From a virus: 24,275 nt of DNA. The translations under genes were made by a program, and so were the position numbers. The notes beneath the pieces were generated by a model. The model ran no database searches. It was not told where the DNA came from and was given only the letters and a program-made list of their open reading frames with translations. Location of the stretch: positions 1 through 24,275 of the IMG/VR virus record IMGVR_UViG_3300048549_000921; one strand, 5' to 3'. The first letter of the stretch is position 1. Every line of letters starts with the position of its first letter. Below, piece after piece: positions 7,521 through 13,732 of the stretch.

Positions 7521-7956
7521 TGAAATCTTCGGGAGGAATTGTGTTAGAAGGGGCCACTAGATCGTCTAGTGTGGGTGGTTTATAGTTATCACCTTTTAAG
7601 ACCTTGCCGTCTCTGCGATATATGGGATTACCCTCATCATCTAATTTACTCATATTTGATTTATGAATGCGATCTAACGCTTCATCTAAATCAAGGTTAT
7701 AAGTAGCAGCGAATTGATAACAGACATACACAAGGTCTGCTAATTCTTTTAGAACTTCAGTTCGATTGTCCTGTGATTGACAATCGCTAGTCAAGATATC
7801 GCAGGCATCTAGGAATTCCTTAGCCTCTTCATCGATCAAACTGCATTGCATGTTGAACAACTTGAGCCTTAGGAATCCATAGCGTGTGAAGTTATTAAGC
7901 AGTGGCTGGTTGAATGCCTTACGGAATTCGATTGCTTGTTTGAATAGGTTTATCAT
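7510..7956 (-). CDS. mazG: MazG-like nucleotide pyrophosphohydrolase
   Basis: A 148-aa MazG/all-alpha NTP pyrophosphatase. The metal-binding pattern is visible as IDEEAKEFLDA (Glu43, Glu44, Glu47) and, 24 residues later, ELADLVYVC (Glu71, Asp74), followed by NLDLDEALDRIHKSNMSKLD, a segment common in phage MazG. The start at 7956 overlaps the infA stop in an ATGA arrangement, so I prefer it to an upstream in-frame codon at 8073, which lies inside infA. Cyanophage MazG has been proposed to act on (d)GTP/(d)CTP or to influence ppGpp; either role here is inference. The position between infA and nrdA suits nucleotide management. Confidence 0.9.
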   Translation of the reverse strand: MINLFKQAIEFRKAFNQPLLNNFTRYGFLRLKLFNMQCSLIDEEAKEFLDACDILTSDCQSQDNRTEVLKELADLVYVCYQFAATYNLDLDEALDRIHKSNMSKLDDEGNPIYRRDGKVLKGDNYKPPTLDDLVAPSNTIPPEDFNVN

Positions 7957-8177
7957 TTTTCTCTTAAGGTGATTCGTCCACGTGTTAAGTCGTAGGGTGA
8001 TACCTCGACTAATACTTTGTCGCCTACAAGCAGTTGTATCTTTCTCGTTATTAGCTTGCCTGATGCTCGACAAAGGCAGTGGTGACCTTCAGGTTCGTCA
8101 AGTTCAACGTTGAAATATCCGTTTCCCGACTCCTTAAAGATGACGCCTCTAGCTTCTATTACGTTCTTCTTTGTCAT
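7953..8177 (-). CDS. infA: Translation initiation factor IF-1 homologue, phage-encoded
   Basis: A 74-aa S1/OB-fold protein with the complete IF-1 pattern: MTKKNVIEARGVIFKESG, then FNVELDE, CRASGKLITRKIQLLVGDKV, VEVSPYDLTRGRITLREK. The GDKVxVExxPYDLxxGRIxxR ending is diagnostic of bacterial IF-1, which binds the ribosomal A site and assists start-codon selection. It has a small insertion (EPEGHHC) in the central loop compared with typical 72-73 aa IF-1. The ATG at 8177 overlaps the end of the thioredoxin-like gene by 29 bases, and the stop overlaps mazG (ATGA). A longer reading to 8315 would only extend into the upstream gene. Intact and likely functional; phage origin is clear from its operon. 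Confidence 0.93.
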   Translation of the reverse strand: MTKKNVIEARGVIFKESGNGYFNVELDEPEGHHCLCRASGKLITRKIQLLVGDKVLVEVSPYDLTRGRITLREK

Positions 8178-8505
8178 TAGATTGATCAGGGTGAATATTG
8201 TCGATGTTCGTTTCGATGTAGGTGTAGTCGCTAATAGTTGAAGGAAGGGATTGGATAATCGCCTTCGCTCCAACAACTTTCTCAATTGGTATTTCGCTCC
8301 TATCGTTATGAACAACGACCATAGTTGGTGTTAATTCAACACCTAGTTCCTCACACCAAGCAGTCTGCACTCCCCGTAGGGTTTTCATGTTGTAAAAGGA
8401 AATTACATCCTGCTGTCGTGTAGGTAGTTGTCGTATATGTTCGTGCAGATCTATGCAGGGCTTGCATAGTTCTTGCGTGAAAATAGCAATTGTATATTGC
8501 TTCAT
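8149..8505 (-). CDS. Thioredoxin/glutaredoxin-like protein
   Basis: A 118-aa thioredoxin-fold protein. It begins MKQYTIAIFTQELCKPCIDL, with the active-site CKPC (Cys14, Cys17) after the first strand, and has the cis-proline signature TPTMVVVH around residues 69-76. The C-terminal 30 residues are an acidic polar extension. I use the ATG at 8505, four bases after the upstream stop, rather than an earlier in-frame ATG at 8526 inside the upstream gene. A likely role is electron delivery to the RNR, whose large subunit ends in a CxxC pair and lies three genes downstream in the same operon. The substrate is inferred, not shown. Confidence 0.8.
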   Translation of the reverse strand: MKQYTIAIFTQELCKPCIDLHEHIRQLPTRQQDVISFYNMKTLRGVQTAWCEELGVELTPTMVVVHNDRSEIPIEKVVGAKAIIQSLPSTISDYTYIETNIDNIHPDQSNDKEERNRS

Positions 8506-8509
8506 ATTA

Positions 8510-8818
8510 TCAAGCTTGTCTTCCATCAGTGTAATAAAAATCGCCTATACAGTTGTCGTCGTTTGAGGTAGCTACATGTGTATCGTGTTGATACGCACGC
8601 ATACCTGAATGGTAAGAAACAAGCACGGGCTCATCTACTCTTACCGCATCAAGGCTATTACATAGTATAAGCCTTAATTCATTAGGCTTGCGTACATATT
8701 GCATCTCTGCATCGTAAGCAAGGTGTTGCACGGTGTGACCCGTGGCGGGCTCACGTACATCTCTCATGCACGGCAATGTCTTAGCTATCGCTGGCATTGG
8801 TGCTTGTGTTCTAAACAT
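8510..8818 (-). CDS. Hypothetical protein, 102 aa
   Basis: Not recognised. It reads MFRTQAPMPAIAKTLPCMRD and continues with mixed polar and hydrophobic stretches (LRLILCNSLDAVRVDEPVLV). There is no membrane segment or clear motif. Its start overlaps the end of the basic 65-aa ORF by 8 bases and its stop sits four bases before the thioredoxin-like start, so it is part of the same operon. Confidence 0.6.
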   Translation of the reverse strand: MFRTQAPMPAIAKTLPCMRDVREPATGHTVQHLAYDAEMQYVRKPNELRLILCNSLDAVRVDEPVLVSYHSGMRAYQHDTHVATSNDDNCIGDFYYTDGRQA

Positions 8819-9008
8819 TTTCCTCCATGATTAGTGGGAAGTTTTTAGCGAATCCTTTAGTGGTTTTAGGACGTGCTCGTTTTGGTTGCTTCCGTCGAGC
8901 TTTTCTTTCGATTTCTCGACGTATTGTTCTTGCTCTACTTTGACAGTCAGTCTTAGGATCACGAATACTCTTATCTATGTTGTACCGTTTGGCAAGAATA
9001 GTTGCCAT
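8811..9008 (-). CDS. Small very basic protein, 65 aa
   Basis: Not recognised. It is rich in Arg and Lys, especially RREIERKARRKQPKRARPKT (residues about 30-49), so nucleic acid binding is plausible. It lies 4 bases downstream of the beta-clamp homologue and overlaps the following gene by 8 bases. It could be a DNA- or RNA-binding accessory of replication or translation; no specific family is visible. Confidence 0.6.
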   Translation of the reverse strand: MATILAKRYNIDKSIRDPKTDCQSRARTIRREIERKARRKQPKRARPKTTKGFAKNFPLIMEENV

Positions 9009-9012
9009 GTAA

Positions 9013-9687
9013 TTAAGCTCTCACTTGTACAGGCATGAGTAGATGTTCAACAGTGACTTCACCTTCTAGTGGTAACCACTTTCTATCAACATGAAAGGTT
9101 TGAATCATTGGTGTTGTTGCAGCATTCATGCGCCACTTAACAACAAGGTTGCTTCCGTATTGCTTGGCTAACTTAAGAAAGTCAAGCAGGTAGGAAGGAT
9201 TGAATGCAAAGGGAGCTTCTGGTTTGTTGTGGAAGTTGTCTGGAATTAGTTGATCGTAGTTTGGAAATTCAAACTTCGTATCAGTAGTCTTCCAGAACAC
9301 TTTTCTAACCTCACGAGAACTACTATTAATAATCTCAGCCGTACCATCGGCAAAGAGTTCTATTGTTTTCTCGTAAGTTAGTGGGCGTTTCTTAAACGCT
9401 GCTGGATCAATAATCAGGCGCTGTCCAGGCTCTAGTTCCCCTATCTGAGTAGACCCTGCAGGTAGGGTAATCCTCATTAAGCGGTGGCCATCTGTTGCAG
9501 CAAGTGTAATATCACCAGATCCAACAGAGTCTTCGCGGTATAGCGAGATCTTGTTGATTGAAACTTTAACTGGATCAGTGCATACAACTTGCGCTACACA
9601 GTGCAGTAAATGAGCAGGTAGTGCAATCAGGAATAGTGGACTGTTGGGCTGGACTGTAGCTGGACGCTCAAGTGTCGTCGTTGTCAT
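9013..9687 (-). CDS. dnaN-like: DNA polymerase sliding clamp (beta/DnaN) homologue, two-domain
   Basis: The 224-aa product carries DnaN hallmarks: ATDGHRL (residues 64-70) in domain 2, FPNYDQLIP (141-149) at the domain 2/3 boundary, AFNPSYLLDFLK (161-172) opening domain 3, and a C-terminal HLLMPVQV resembling the MPMRL end of bacterial clamps. A normal beta clamp is about 370 aa with three domains and works as a dimer ring. Here the segment equivalent to domain 1 (about 125 aa) is missing and the protein starts directly with domain 2. The gene has its own start, overlapping the next gene upstream by 4 bases, and there is no remnant of domain 1 nearby. It probably acts as a phage processivity factor or a decoy for host polymerase partners. 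The homology is strong; the oligomeric form is inferred. Confidence 0.85.
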   Translation of the reverse strand: MTTTTLERPATVQPNSPLFLIALPAHLLHCVAQVVCTDPVKVSINKISLYREDSVGSGDITLAATDGHRLMRITLPAGSTQIGELEPGQRLIIDPAAFKKRPLTYEKTIELFADGTAEIINSSSREVRKVFWKTTDTKFEFPNYDQLIPDNFHNKPEAPFAFNPSYLLDFLKLAKQYGSNLVVKWRMNAATTPMIQTFHVDRKWLPLEGEVTVEHLLMPVQVRA

Positions 9688-9911
9688 TTAGTGTCAAGGA
9701 TGATGTTGGATGCAGGCATGTAATCTTTATTGTTCAAGTACTCATCAAAGGCTGCATGTTTCTCTGCAGGTAAGTAGCCATATGCGTTGTTCTTGATTCG
9801 CTCTAGGTAAAAAGCGATTGGATATGGTGGATTTTCTAATGATGCAACGTATGCATCACAAACCATATCGAACAGGTCGTAAACTTGAACTTCAACAGTA
9901 TCTTTAGTCAT
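9684..9911 (-). CDS. Hypothetical protein, 75 aa
   Basis: Not recognised. It reads MTKDTVEVQVYDLFDMVCDA and is acidic and helix-prone. The ATG at 9911 overlaps the stop of the upstream ORF by 8 bases and its stop overlaps the clamp start (ATGA). An in-frame start at 9956 would extend into that upstream gene, so it is less likely. Coupling to the clamp gene suggests co-expression, but no partner is evident. Confidence 0.6.
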   Translation of the reverse strand: MTKDTVEVQVYDLFDMVCDAYVASLENPPYPIAFYLERIKNNAYGYLPAEKHAAFDEYLNNKDYMPASNIILDTK

Positions 9912-10116
9912 CGCAATCTTCCCAGATTTGAAGTAATTCGGCAGTAGTAATAACACCTGCTTTTTGAGCTTCCAATAAAGGTTGCATCAAGTCATAGCAA
10001 CTGAATTCAGATAAAGCATCAGTAGTTTCATCCTTCTCAGTACCGCAAGCGATACCGGCAGGAATGAGCACCATGGCAGCTAAGACTGCAAGTATTTTTA
10101 AGTATTGGTTATTCAT
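9904..10116 (-). CDS. Small secreted or membrane-anchored protein, 70 aa
   Basis: Not recognised. The N-terminus MNNQYLKILAVLAAMVLIPA is a clear signal peptide or anchor, followed by GIACGTEKDE, where the cysteine might be a lipidation site although the lipobox is not canonical (Gly at -3). The mature part is acidic with two more cysteines (SCYDLM, EDCDD). The next gene starts within its last codons. An alternative start at 10137 adds seven residues. Confidence 0.6.
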   Translation of the reverse strand: MNNQYLKILAVLAAMVLIPAGIACGTEKDETTDALSEFSCYDLMQPLLEAQKAGVITTAELLQIWEDCDD

Positions 10117-10133
10117 TTTCTTAAGTAAATAAA

Positions 10134-10153
10134 GCACGGCAGGATTACCGTGC
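10134..10153 (-). terminator. Rho-independent terminator after the 221-aa acidic-tail gene
   Basis: On the minus strand, stem GCACGG/CCGTGC with an 8-base loop is followed by TTTATTT. It lies 19 bases past the stop at 10172 and before the next gene start, so it would end or attenuate the upstream transcript. Confidence 0.75.
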
Positions 10154-10171
10154 CTGTTACTTCTATTCTAT

Positions 10172-10837
10172 TTAGAACTCGTCTTGCTCATAGTCACCTT
10201 CAACTTGAGGTGCCTCCTCGATAACAACCTCAGCTTCCTGAGGGTTAATGGTGTGAGCAATTACAGCAACTGCGTCACGGCAGAGTTCTTCTATTCTGAG
10301 ACCGTCTTTGTCACTACGAGCTTCACGGAGTGCTTCATACATTCCGTTGTCACTCATCTTTTGTGAGCCGATACGTACAGCTGCGAAGCATGGCTTCATC
10401 TTGGAGTTACCTTTCCAAGTGTCGAAGGTAAGGCTCATAGTCAGCTGACCCTTAGCGAATACATCCATCAGTCCAGTGAGGATGCACTGCGCCCAGATGG
10501 TGGTCAAGCCTGCAGTCAGCATGACCGTGGTGCCTGTTTGTGGTGTTGTAAGGAACAGGTTTAGTTTGGTGCTTTTGTATTCACCTACTTTTTCAGCAAT
10601 AGAAATGCCAGTCAGCTTTACATCACCGATTCTGGTCAGTGGGTTACCCGATGGCTTAACAAGTGCAGACTTGCGGTCATCTCCCATGTATTGGAAGTAA
10701 ACAGCATCAGAGTCTTTTACTAGTCCAACACCGATCATCATTGATACGTCGGCGTTGCTACCTCCAAGTTCACTAACAAGTTCAGTGGATAGTCCACACT
10801 CTTCTGTAGTGGTTGGAGCAGTAGATACGATGGTCAT
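10172..10837 (-). CDS. Conserved acidic-tailed protein, 221 aa, function unknown
   Basis: I do not recognise the family. From the ATG at 10837 (MTIVSTAPTTTEECG) the protein has a beta-rich middle (VYFQYMGDD, LTRIGDVKLTGISIAEKVGE, KLNLFLTTPQ) and a strongly acidic tail (EVVIEEAPQV then EGDYEQDEF). The tail resembles those of ssDNA-binding proteins that contact other replication proteins, which fits its place upstream of the clamp gene. An in-frame ATG at 10876 would put the start close to a GC hairpin (10888-10903); the later start is preferred. It sits alone between two hairpins, one upstream and a terminator downstream, and so may form its own transcription unit, possibly highly expressed. 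Confidence 0.65.
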   Translation of the reverse strand: MTIVSTAPTTTEECGLSTELVSELGGSNADVSMMIGVGLVKDSDAVYFQYMGDDRKSALVKPSGNPLTRIGDVKLTGISIAEKVGEYKSTKLNLFLTTPQTGTTVMLTAGLTTIWAQCILTGLMDVFAKGQLTMSLTFDTWKGNSKMKPCFAAVRIGSQKMSDNGMYEALREARSDKDGLRIEELCRDAVAVIAHTINPQEAEVVIEEAPQVEGDYEQDEF

Positions 10838-10887
10838 TCTGTGTATAGATAAAGGAACAGAAGCCCCGAAGGGCATAAGGATATAGA

Positions 10888-10903
10888 GCCGCCAACCGGC
10901 GGC
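10888..10903 (-). terminator. GC-rich hairpin between two genes
   Basis: GCCGCC and GGCGGC with a 4-base loop form a perfect 6-bp stem, 6 bases after the stop of the 58-aa ORF and 50 bases before the start of the 221-aa gene. On the minus strand it is followed by TCTATAT, a weak T-rich tract. Confidence 0.6.
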
Positions 10904-10909
10904 AATAAG

Positions 10910-11086
10910 TTATTCGTAGTCGGAGTCCTTCATAGGACGTATTTGTATGTCTGTGGTGTCGCCGTCAAGCAGACGTTCGGTCCAGTAGTAGGCCTGTAGT
11001 CCAGCAAAGGCTGCCCATCCCAAAGGATTAAACAGCGCAACACCTGCAGCGGCTGCCGTGAGGGCAACCATTTTTTGATCATTCAT
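10910..11086 (-). CDS. Small membrane protein, 58 aa
   Basis: Not recognised. It reads MNDQKMVALTAAAAGVALFN with a continuous hydrophobic stretch (about residues 6-31, including PLGWAAFAGLQAYYW) long enough for one membrane helix, then a polar acidic tail ending MKDSDYE. The start overlaps the stop of the next ORF upstream by 8 bases. Its downstream end is marked by the GC hairpin. Confidence 0.6.
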   Translation of the reverse strand: MNDQKMVALTAAAAGVALFNPLGWAAFAGLQAYYWTERLLDGDTTDIQIRPMKDSDYE

Positions 11087-11252
11087 TAGATGATTGAATT
11101 GTGGTTAGTGTTTCTTTTTCAATCTCACTATCTGCACGCGCCTTAAGCATGATCCACAGTAATAGTCGAGAGCATCCAAGTGATTCGCCGGTATCTTCCA
11201 GTCGTCTGGCCACCATGTCCAGTTCTTGGTGGATCTGTCTAATTTCCACCAT
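11079..11252 (-). CDS. Small hypothetical protein, 57 aa
   Basis: Not recognised. It reads MVEIRQIHQELDMVARRLED and is almost entirely helical and charged, possibly a short coiled coil. It is linked to both neighbours by overlapping stop and start codons (TGATG upstream, 8-base overlap downstream). Confidence 0.55.
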   Translation of the reverse strand: MVEIRQIHQELDMVARRLEDTGESLGCSRLLLWIMLKARADSEIEKETLTTIQSSNE

Positions 11253-11419
11253 CAAACTGCCGCAAGCTCGCCTTTGAGTTCAGCAAGCTTTGCTGTACCT
11301 AGTGATTCGACAATGGTCCAAGCCAGCTGGCCTGAGATCCTGTGCTGATCACAATAATACTCAACTGAATCTTCAATGAGTTCAGTCAGCTCTGTCAGAT
11401 CTTCCTTAGATATCTTCAT
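11252..11419 (-). CDS. Small hypothetical protein, 55 aa
   Basis: Not recognised. From the ATG at 11419 it reads MKISKEDLTELTELIEDSVE, with a helical, acidic body. An in-frame start at 11491 lies within the GC hairpin at 11474-11489 and is less likely; the ATG at 11419 has GACGGA just upstream. It begins a coupled run of three small genes. Confidence 0.55.
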   Translation of the reverse strand: MKISKEDLTELTELIEDSVEYYCDQHRISGQLAWTIVESLGTAKLAELKGELAAV

Positions 11420-11473
11420 TCCGTCTTGATATATGGGTTCGCTGGGCACTCTTGTACCCACTTGTGAAATATA

Positions 11474-11489
11474 GCCGCCGATAGGCGGC
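11474..11489 (-). terminator. GC-rich hairpin after the two-helix membrane protein gene
   Basis: A perfect 6-bp GCCGCC/GGCGGC stem with a 4-base loop starts 11 bases after the stop at 11501. On the minus strand it is followed by TATATTTC. A terminator or processing hairpin is likely. Confidence 0.65.
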
Positions 11490-11500
11490 ATTGCAACCCA

Positions 11501-11893
11501 TCATTCGGTAATTATTTTAATAGGACGTTGCTCGATTTGAATTTTCTGAGTTGGGGCAGACTGTTGAGCAGCTTCGATAAGTTTCTCAAGATCTGCTTTG
11601 GTTATGTTACCCGTACCTGCAGCACCTCCGTTACTTTTCTTGGAAGCAGCTTGGACACCAAAGGTCGCCAATACTCCAGTAAATACACTTGCAATGAAGG
11701 TTGGATCTAGCTTCTGTTCAGGTATCCCTAAGGCTGGTGGTAGCTGTATATAAGCAAGAGTTAATATTCCTCCACTCCATATCAGAATTCCCAACCGGAC
11801 AAACGTAGACAGGATTGTCAGCTGCTCTTCCTTGTCATCAACTGATTGTTTCAGCTTTTTTAATAGACCCGGTTCCTTTTTTGGTTCTTCCAT
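11501..11893 (-). CDS. Two-helix membrane protein, holin-like candidate
   Basis: A 130-aa protein with a charged N-terminus (MEEPKKEPGLLKKLKQSVDD), membrane helix 1 at about residues 29-52 (VRLGILIWSGGILTLAYIQL), helix 2 at about 63-83 (PTFIASVFTGVLATFGVQAA), and a polar Gln/Ile-rich C-terminus. Both ends are predicted on the same side of the membrane. Size and topology suit a class II holin, but the long C-terminal tail is unusual and there is no endolysin next to it, so other membrane roles are possible. It is divergent from the plus-strand gene at 11941, with only 47 bases between the starts, which must hold both promoters. Confidence 0.6.
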   Translation of the reverse strand: MEEPKKEPGLLKKLKQSVDDKEEQLTILSTFVRLGILIWSGGILTLAYIQLPPALGIPEQKLDPTFIASVFTGVLATFGVQAASKKSNGGAAGTGNITKADLEKLIEAAQQSAPTQKIQIEQRPIKIITE

Positions 11894-11940
11894 GAGATAT
11901 TAAAGATACAATAAGGTAGTTGCTTATACTTATGTAAAAG

Positions 11941-12309
11941 ATGTACCGCCTCTTTCTATTATTACTCATAGCAGCACCAGTCTCTGCTCAGTCAGTTACA
12001 CCTAATTTCACAACAGGCTCAATGACGCAGACAGTCACGACAACTCAGGAAATTACAGAAGTAGTTGAAACAGAACGTTTTGGGTCAGCTATTAATGTAT
12101 GGAGTGGTGACAACATTAAATCAGTAGATGCAAATGGTGCAGCTACTACCGTTAATGCGACTGGTGTTCAGTTTGAGATCGTTGACACAGCCTTGCCATG
12201 GGAATTAGAAGTTACTTCAAGAGCTGCTGGCCTGATCGAAACAATCGATATAGACAGGACAATCGAAACCGATTCGGTTACAAATACCTTATCAGTATTC
12301 TCTCAGTAG
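11941..12309 (+). CDS. Secreted beta-rich protein, 122 aa
   Basis: One of only two plus-strand genes. It has a clear signal peptide (MYRLFLLLLIAAPVSA, cleavage before QS) and a mature part rich in Thr, Ser and Val with alternating strand patterns (GSMTQTVTTTQEITEVVETE). Similar small secreted proteins with Thr-rich repeats occur in cyanophage genomes near photosynthesis genes (recollection, not a search), with no known role. It probably is exported to the periplasm. Its 3' end overlaps the next ORF by 112 bases. Confidence 0.7.
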   Translation: MYRLFLLLLIAAPVSAQSVTPNFTTGSMTQTVTTTQEITEVVETERFGSAINVWSGDNIKSVDANGAATTVNATGVQFEIVDTALPWELEVTSRAAGLIETIDIDRTIETDSVTNTLSVFSQ

Positions 12310-12893
12310 TTCTTTCTACTCCTTGTTTCGCAAGTGATACCACTAATGTTAGTGCTCAGCCTAATGCTGCGATCACAGGATCAGTAGCTAATCAAGCAGT
12401 GCAGATTAACCAAGGTTCATTGAGCACTCAGGGATTCAGTCGGGGTCATTTTTGTAATGGTCCAGTTATAAGCTTTGCTCCGTATGTTCTACAGACAGAG
12501 AGCATGGCTAGTTCCTATGCTACGAGTGCTAGTTATGGTGGGCAGATCAGCCTGTCCATGCCTTTAGATGGTAGTGCTGTAGAGATTTGCAAAGAGCTAG
12601 GCAGACGACAGTTAGACAAATCACGGTTGGACTATGAGTTAGTTCGCATCAAAGAATGCATCAACATTTATAAGGCAGGATTTCAGATCCTCCCTGCCAG
12701 TCCGTTCTATCCAATCTGTGCAGATATCGTTCCAATCGCAGCATCTCCTGTAGTAGATCCAGAAGAGTTATCGAAGCCAGAAGGTAGTCCTATTTTGTTG
12801 GACCCTTCACCCGCTGATACTTCTGAGACCGACGTTCTCGCGCCCACGATGGAAGATCCTTCCCCCGAGCCTTCATCAGTTTCTTCAGAATAG
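12198..12893 (+). CDS. Secreted/periplasmic protein, start uncertain, 231 aa
   Basis: The mature part is Ser/Pro-rich. A signal-peptide-like segment (YKYLISILSVVLSTPCFA, residues about 28-45) is followed by SDTTNVSAQPNAAITGSVAN and a central part with Cys residues (EICKELG, IKECINIY, YPICADI). The only ATG in frame before this segment is at 12198, which puts an odd basic stretch (DRNNRYRQDNRNR) ahead of the hydrophobic core and overlaps the previous gene by 112 bases. No ATG, GTG or TTG lies closer. A non-standard start or a frameshift from the upstream gene is possible. The C-terminal region (EDPSPEPSS) converges on and overlaps the minus-strand gene by 104 bases. Confidence 0.6.
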   Translation: MGIRSYFKSCWPDRNNRYRQDNRNRFGYKYLISILSVVLSTPCFASDTTNVSAQPNAAITGSVANQAVQINQGSLSTQGFSRGHFCNGPVISFAPYVLQTESMASSYATSASYGGQISLSMPLDGSAVEICKELGRRQLDKSRLDYELVRIKECINIYKAGFQILPASPFYPICADIVPIAASPVVDPEELSKPEGSPILLDPSPADTSETDVLAPTMEDPSPEPSSVSSE

Positions 12894-13377
12894 TTTTGAA
12901 TAATGGTTTGAATACTTTTATTAGTTGCCTGAATACTTGATTGGCAACCATTGTTCCACCAACAGATGCAATAGCAGCAACACCAGCAGTAGTGACTGCA
13001 ATGACTACTATTTCAGTCTTCGGTAGTGGTACATCCATATTGATAATAGGGATAGTCACTTCATTGACCATCTCTGTTTCAGGGATGACTGCTTGCGGTA
13101 TTGGTATCGGTGGAAGTGTTGGTAGTTCTACCGGCGGTGGCTTTACTGGTGCTTGTTCTGGTTTGGCTTCAGTTTCAGCTTCCTCTTCTTGAACTTCTTC
13201 TTCAGTTTCGTCCTCGTTATCAGATCCGTTTACATTTCCAATACCTGGTACTTGGTCACGGTAAATAGGAACTGGTTGCCATTCAGGTACTTGAAATGTT
13301 GGCATTCCAATAGGTCTTCGTGGTGCAACAACTGGAGGAGGAAGCTTTATTGGTGGTGGGAAGTTTATGGATGGCAT
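12790..13377 (-). CDS. Proline-rich, single-pass membrane protein, 195 aa
   Basis: It has a Pro-rich N-terminus (NFPPPIKLPPPVVAPRRPIG), an acidic stretch (DNEDETEEEVQEEEAETEA, about 53-71), a second Pro-rich block (about 76-97), a membrane helix at about 122-145 (EIVVIAVTTAGVAAIASVGG), and a basic C-terminus (LKKLMKARGKD). I do not recognise a function; the layout suggests an envelope-spanning or membrane-tethered protein. It converges tail-to-tail with the plus-strand gene, sharing 104 bases. It lies just downstream of hli and the 30-aa membrane peptide. Confidence 0.65.
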   Translation of the reverse strand: MPSINFPPPIKLPPPVVAPRRPIGMPTFQVPEWQPVPIYRDQVPGIGNVNGSDNEDETEEEVQEEEAETEAKPEQAPVKPPPVELPTLPPIPIPQAVIPETEMVNEVTIPIINMDVPLPKTEIVVIAVTTAGVAAIASVGGTMVANQVFRQLIKVFKPLFKTILKKLMKARGKDLPSWARERRSQKYQRVKGPTK

Positions 13378-13402
13378 AACCTCCCTTGTGACTTATTTAA
13401 TT

Positions 13403-13495
13403 TTAGCTATCATTATTTATCCCATCATCATTAATCATTACTGATAGAAGTGAAGCTGTTAAACAGGCGGCTAGAACAAGAAATATAGGTCCCAT
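13403..13495 (-). CDS. 30-aa membrane peptide coupled to hli
   Basis: The peptide reads MGPIFLVLAACLTASLLSVM followed by INDDGINNDS. A single hydrophobic helix (residues 2-20) fills most of it. The ATG lies one base after the hli TGA stop, indicating coupled translation with hli. Its size and shape recall small photosystem subunits, though no specific family can be assigned. It could also be a small regulatory membrane peptide. Confidence 0.5.
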   Translation of the reverse strand: MGPIFLVLAACLTASLLSVMINDDGINNDS

Positions 13496-13496
13496 T

Positions 13497-13688
13497 TCAG
13501 AATAGGCCAGGAATGATTTGACCTGTTGCTGCATACGAAGCGATGGCAAACATAAAGCCCATCATTGCTGCGCGTCCGTTAGTCTTTTCAGCATTTTCCA
13601 TAGGAGTTCCGTAATCAGTGGTGTAATACATGCGTGGTTCTTTGGCGTAGATATTAGTTCTGCCGCCGTCTTCTGTAATTGTCGTCAT
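13497..13688 (-). CDS. hli: High-light-inducible (Hli) chlorophyll-binding protein
   Basis: A 63-aa Hlip. The diagnostic motif ExxNGRxAMxGF is present as EKTNGRAAMMGF (residues 34-45), followed by the rest of the single transmembrane helix (MFAIASYAATGQIIPGLF). Hlips bind chlorophyll and protect photosystems against excess light; phage copies are thought to preserve host photosynthesis in infection. The gene lies between talC (upstream) and a 30-aa membrane peptide that starts one base after its stop. The helix ends GQIIPGLF, as in many phage and host Hlips. Assignment is firm. Confidence 0.93.
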   Translation of the reverse strand: MTTITEDGGRTNIYAKEPRMYYTTDYGTPMENAEKTNGRAAMMGFMFAIASYAATGQIIPGLF

Positions 13689-13732
13689 TATGTTAAGTTT
13701 CGTAACCTCCTTAATATTAGCAGTATAAATGC

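Noticed and set aside
7957-8073. N-terminal extension of mazG
   Set aside because: It would lie wholly inside infA; the ATG at 7956 overlapping the infA stop is the normal coupled arrangement.
13153-13434. 93-aa plus-strand ORF rich in Trp, Phe and Tyr
   Set aside because: It is the antisense of the proline-rich membrane protein gene; aromatic bias follows from the complement of Pro and Glu codons.
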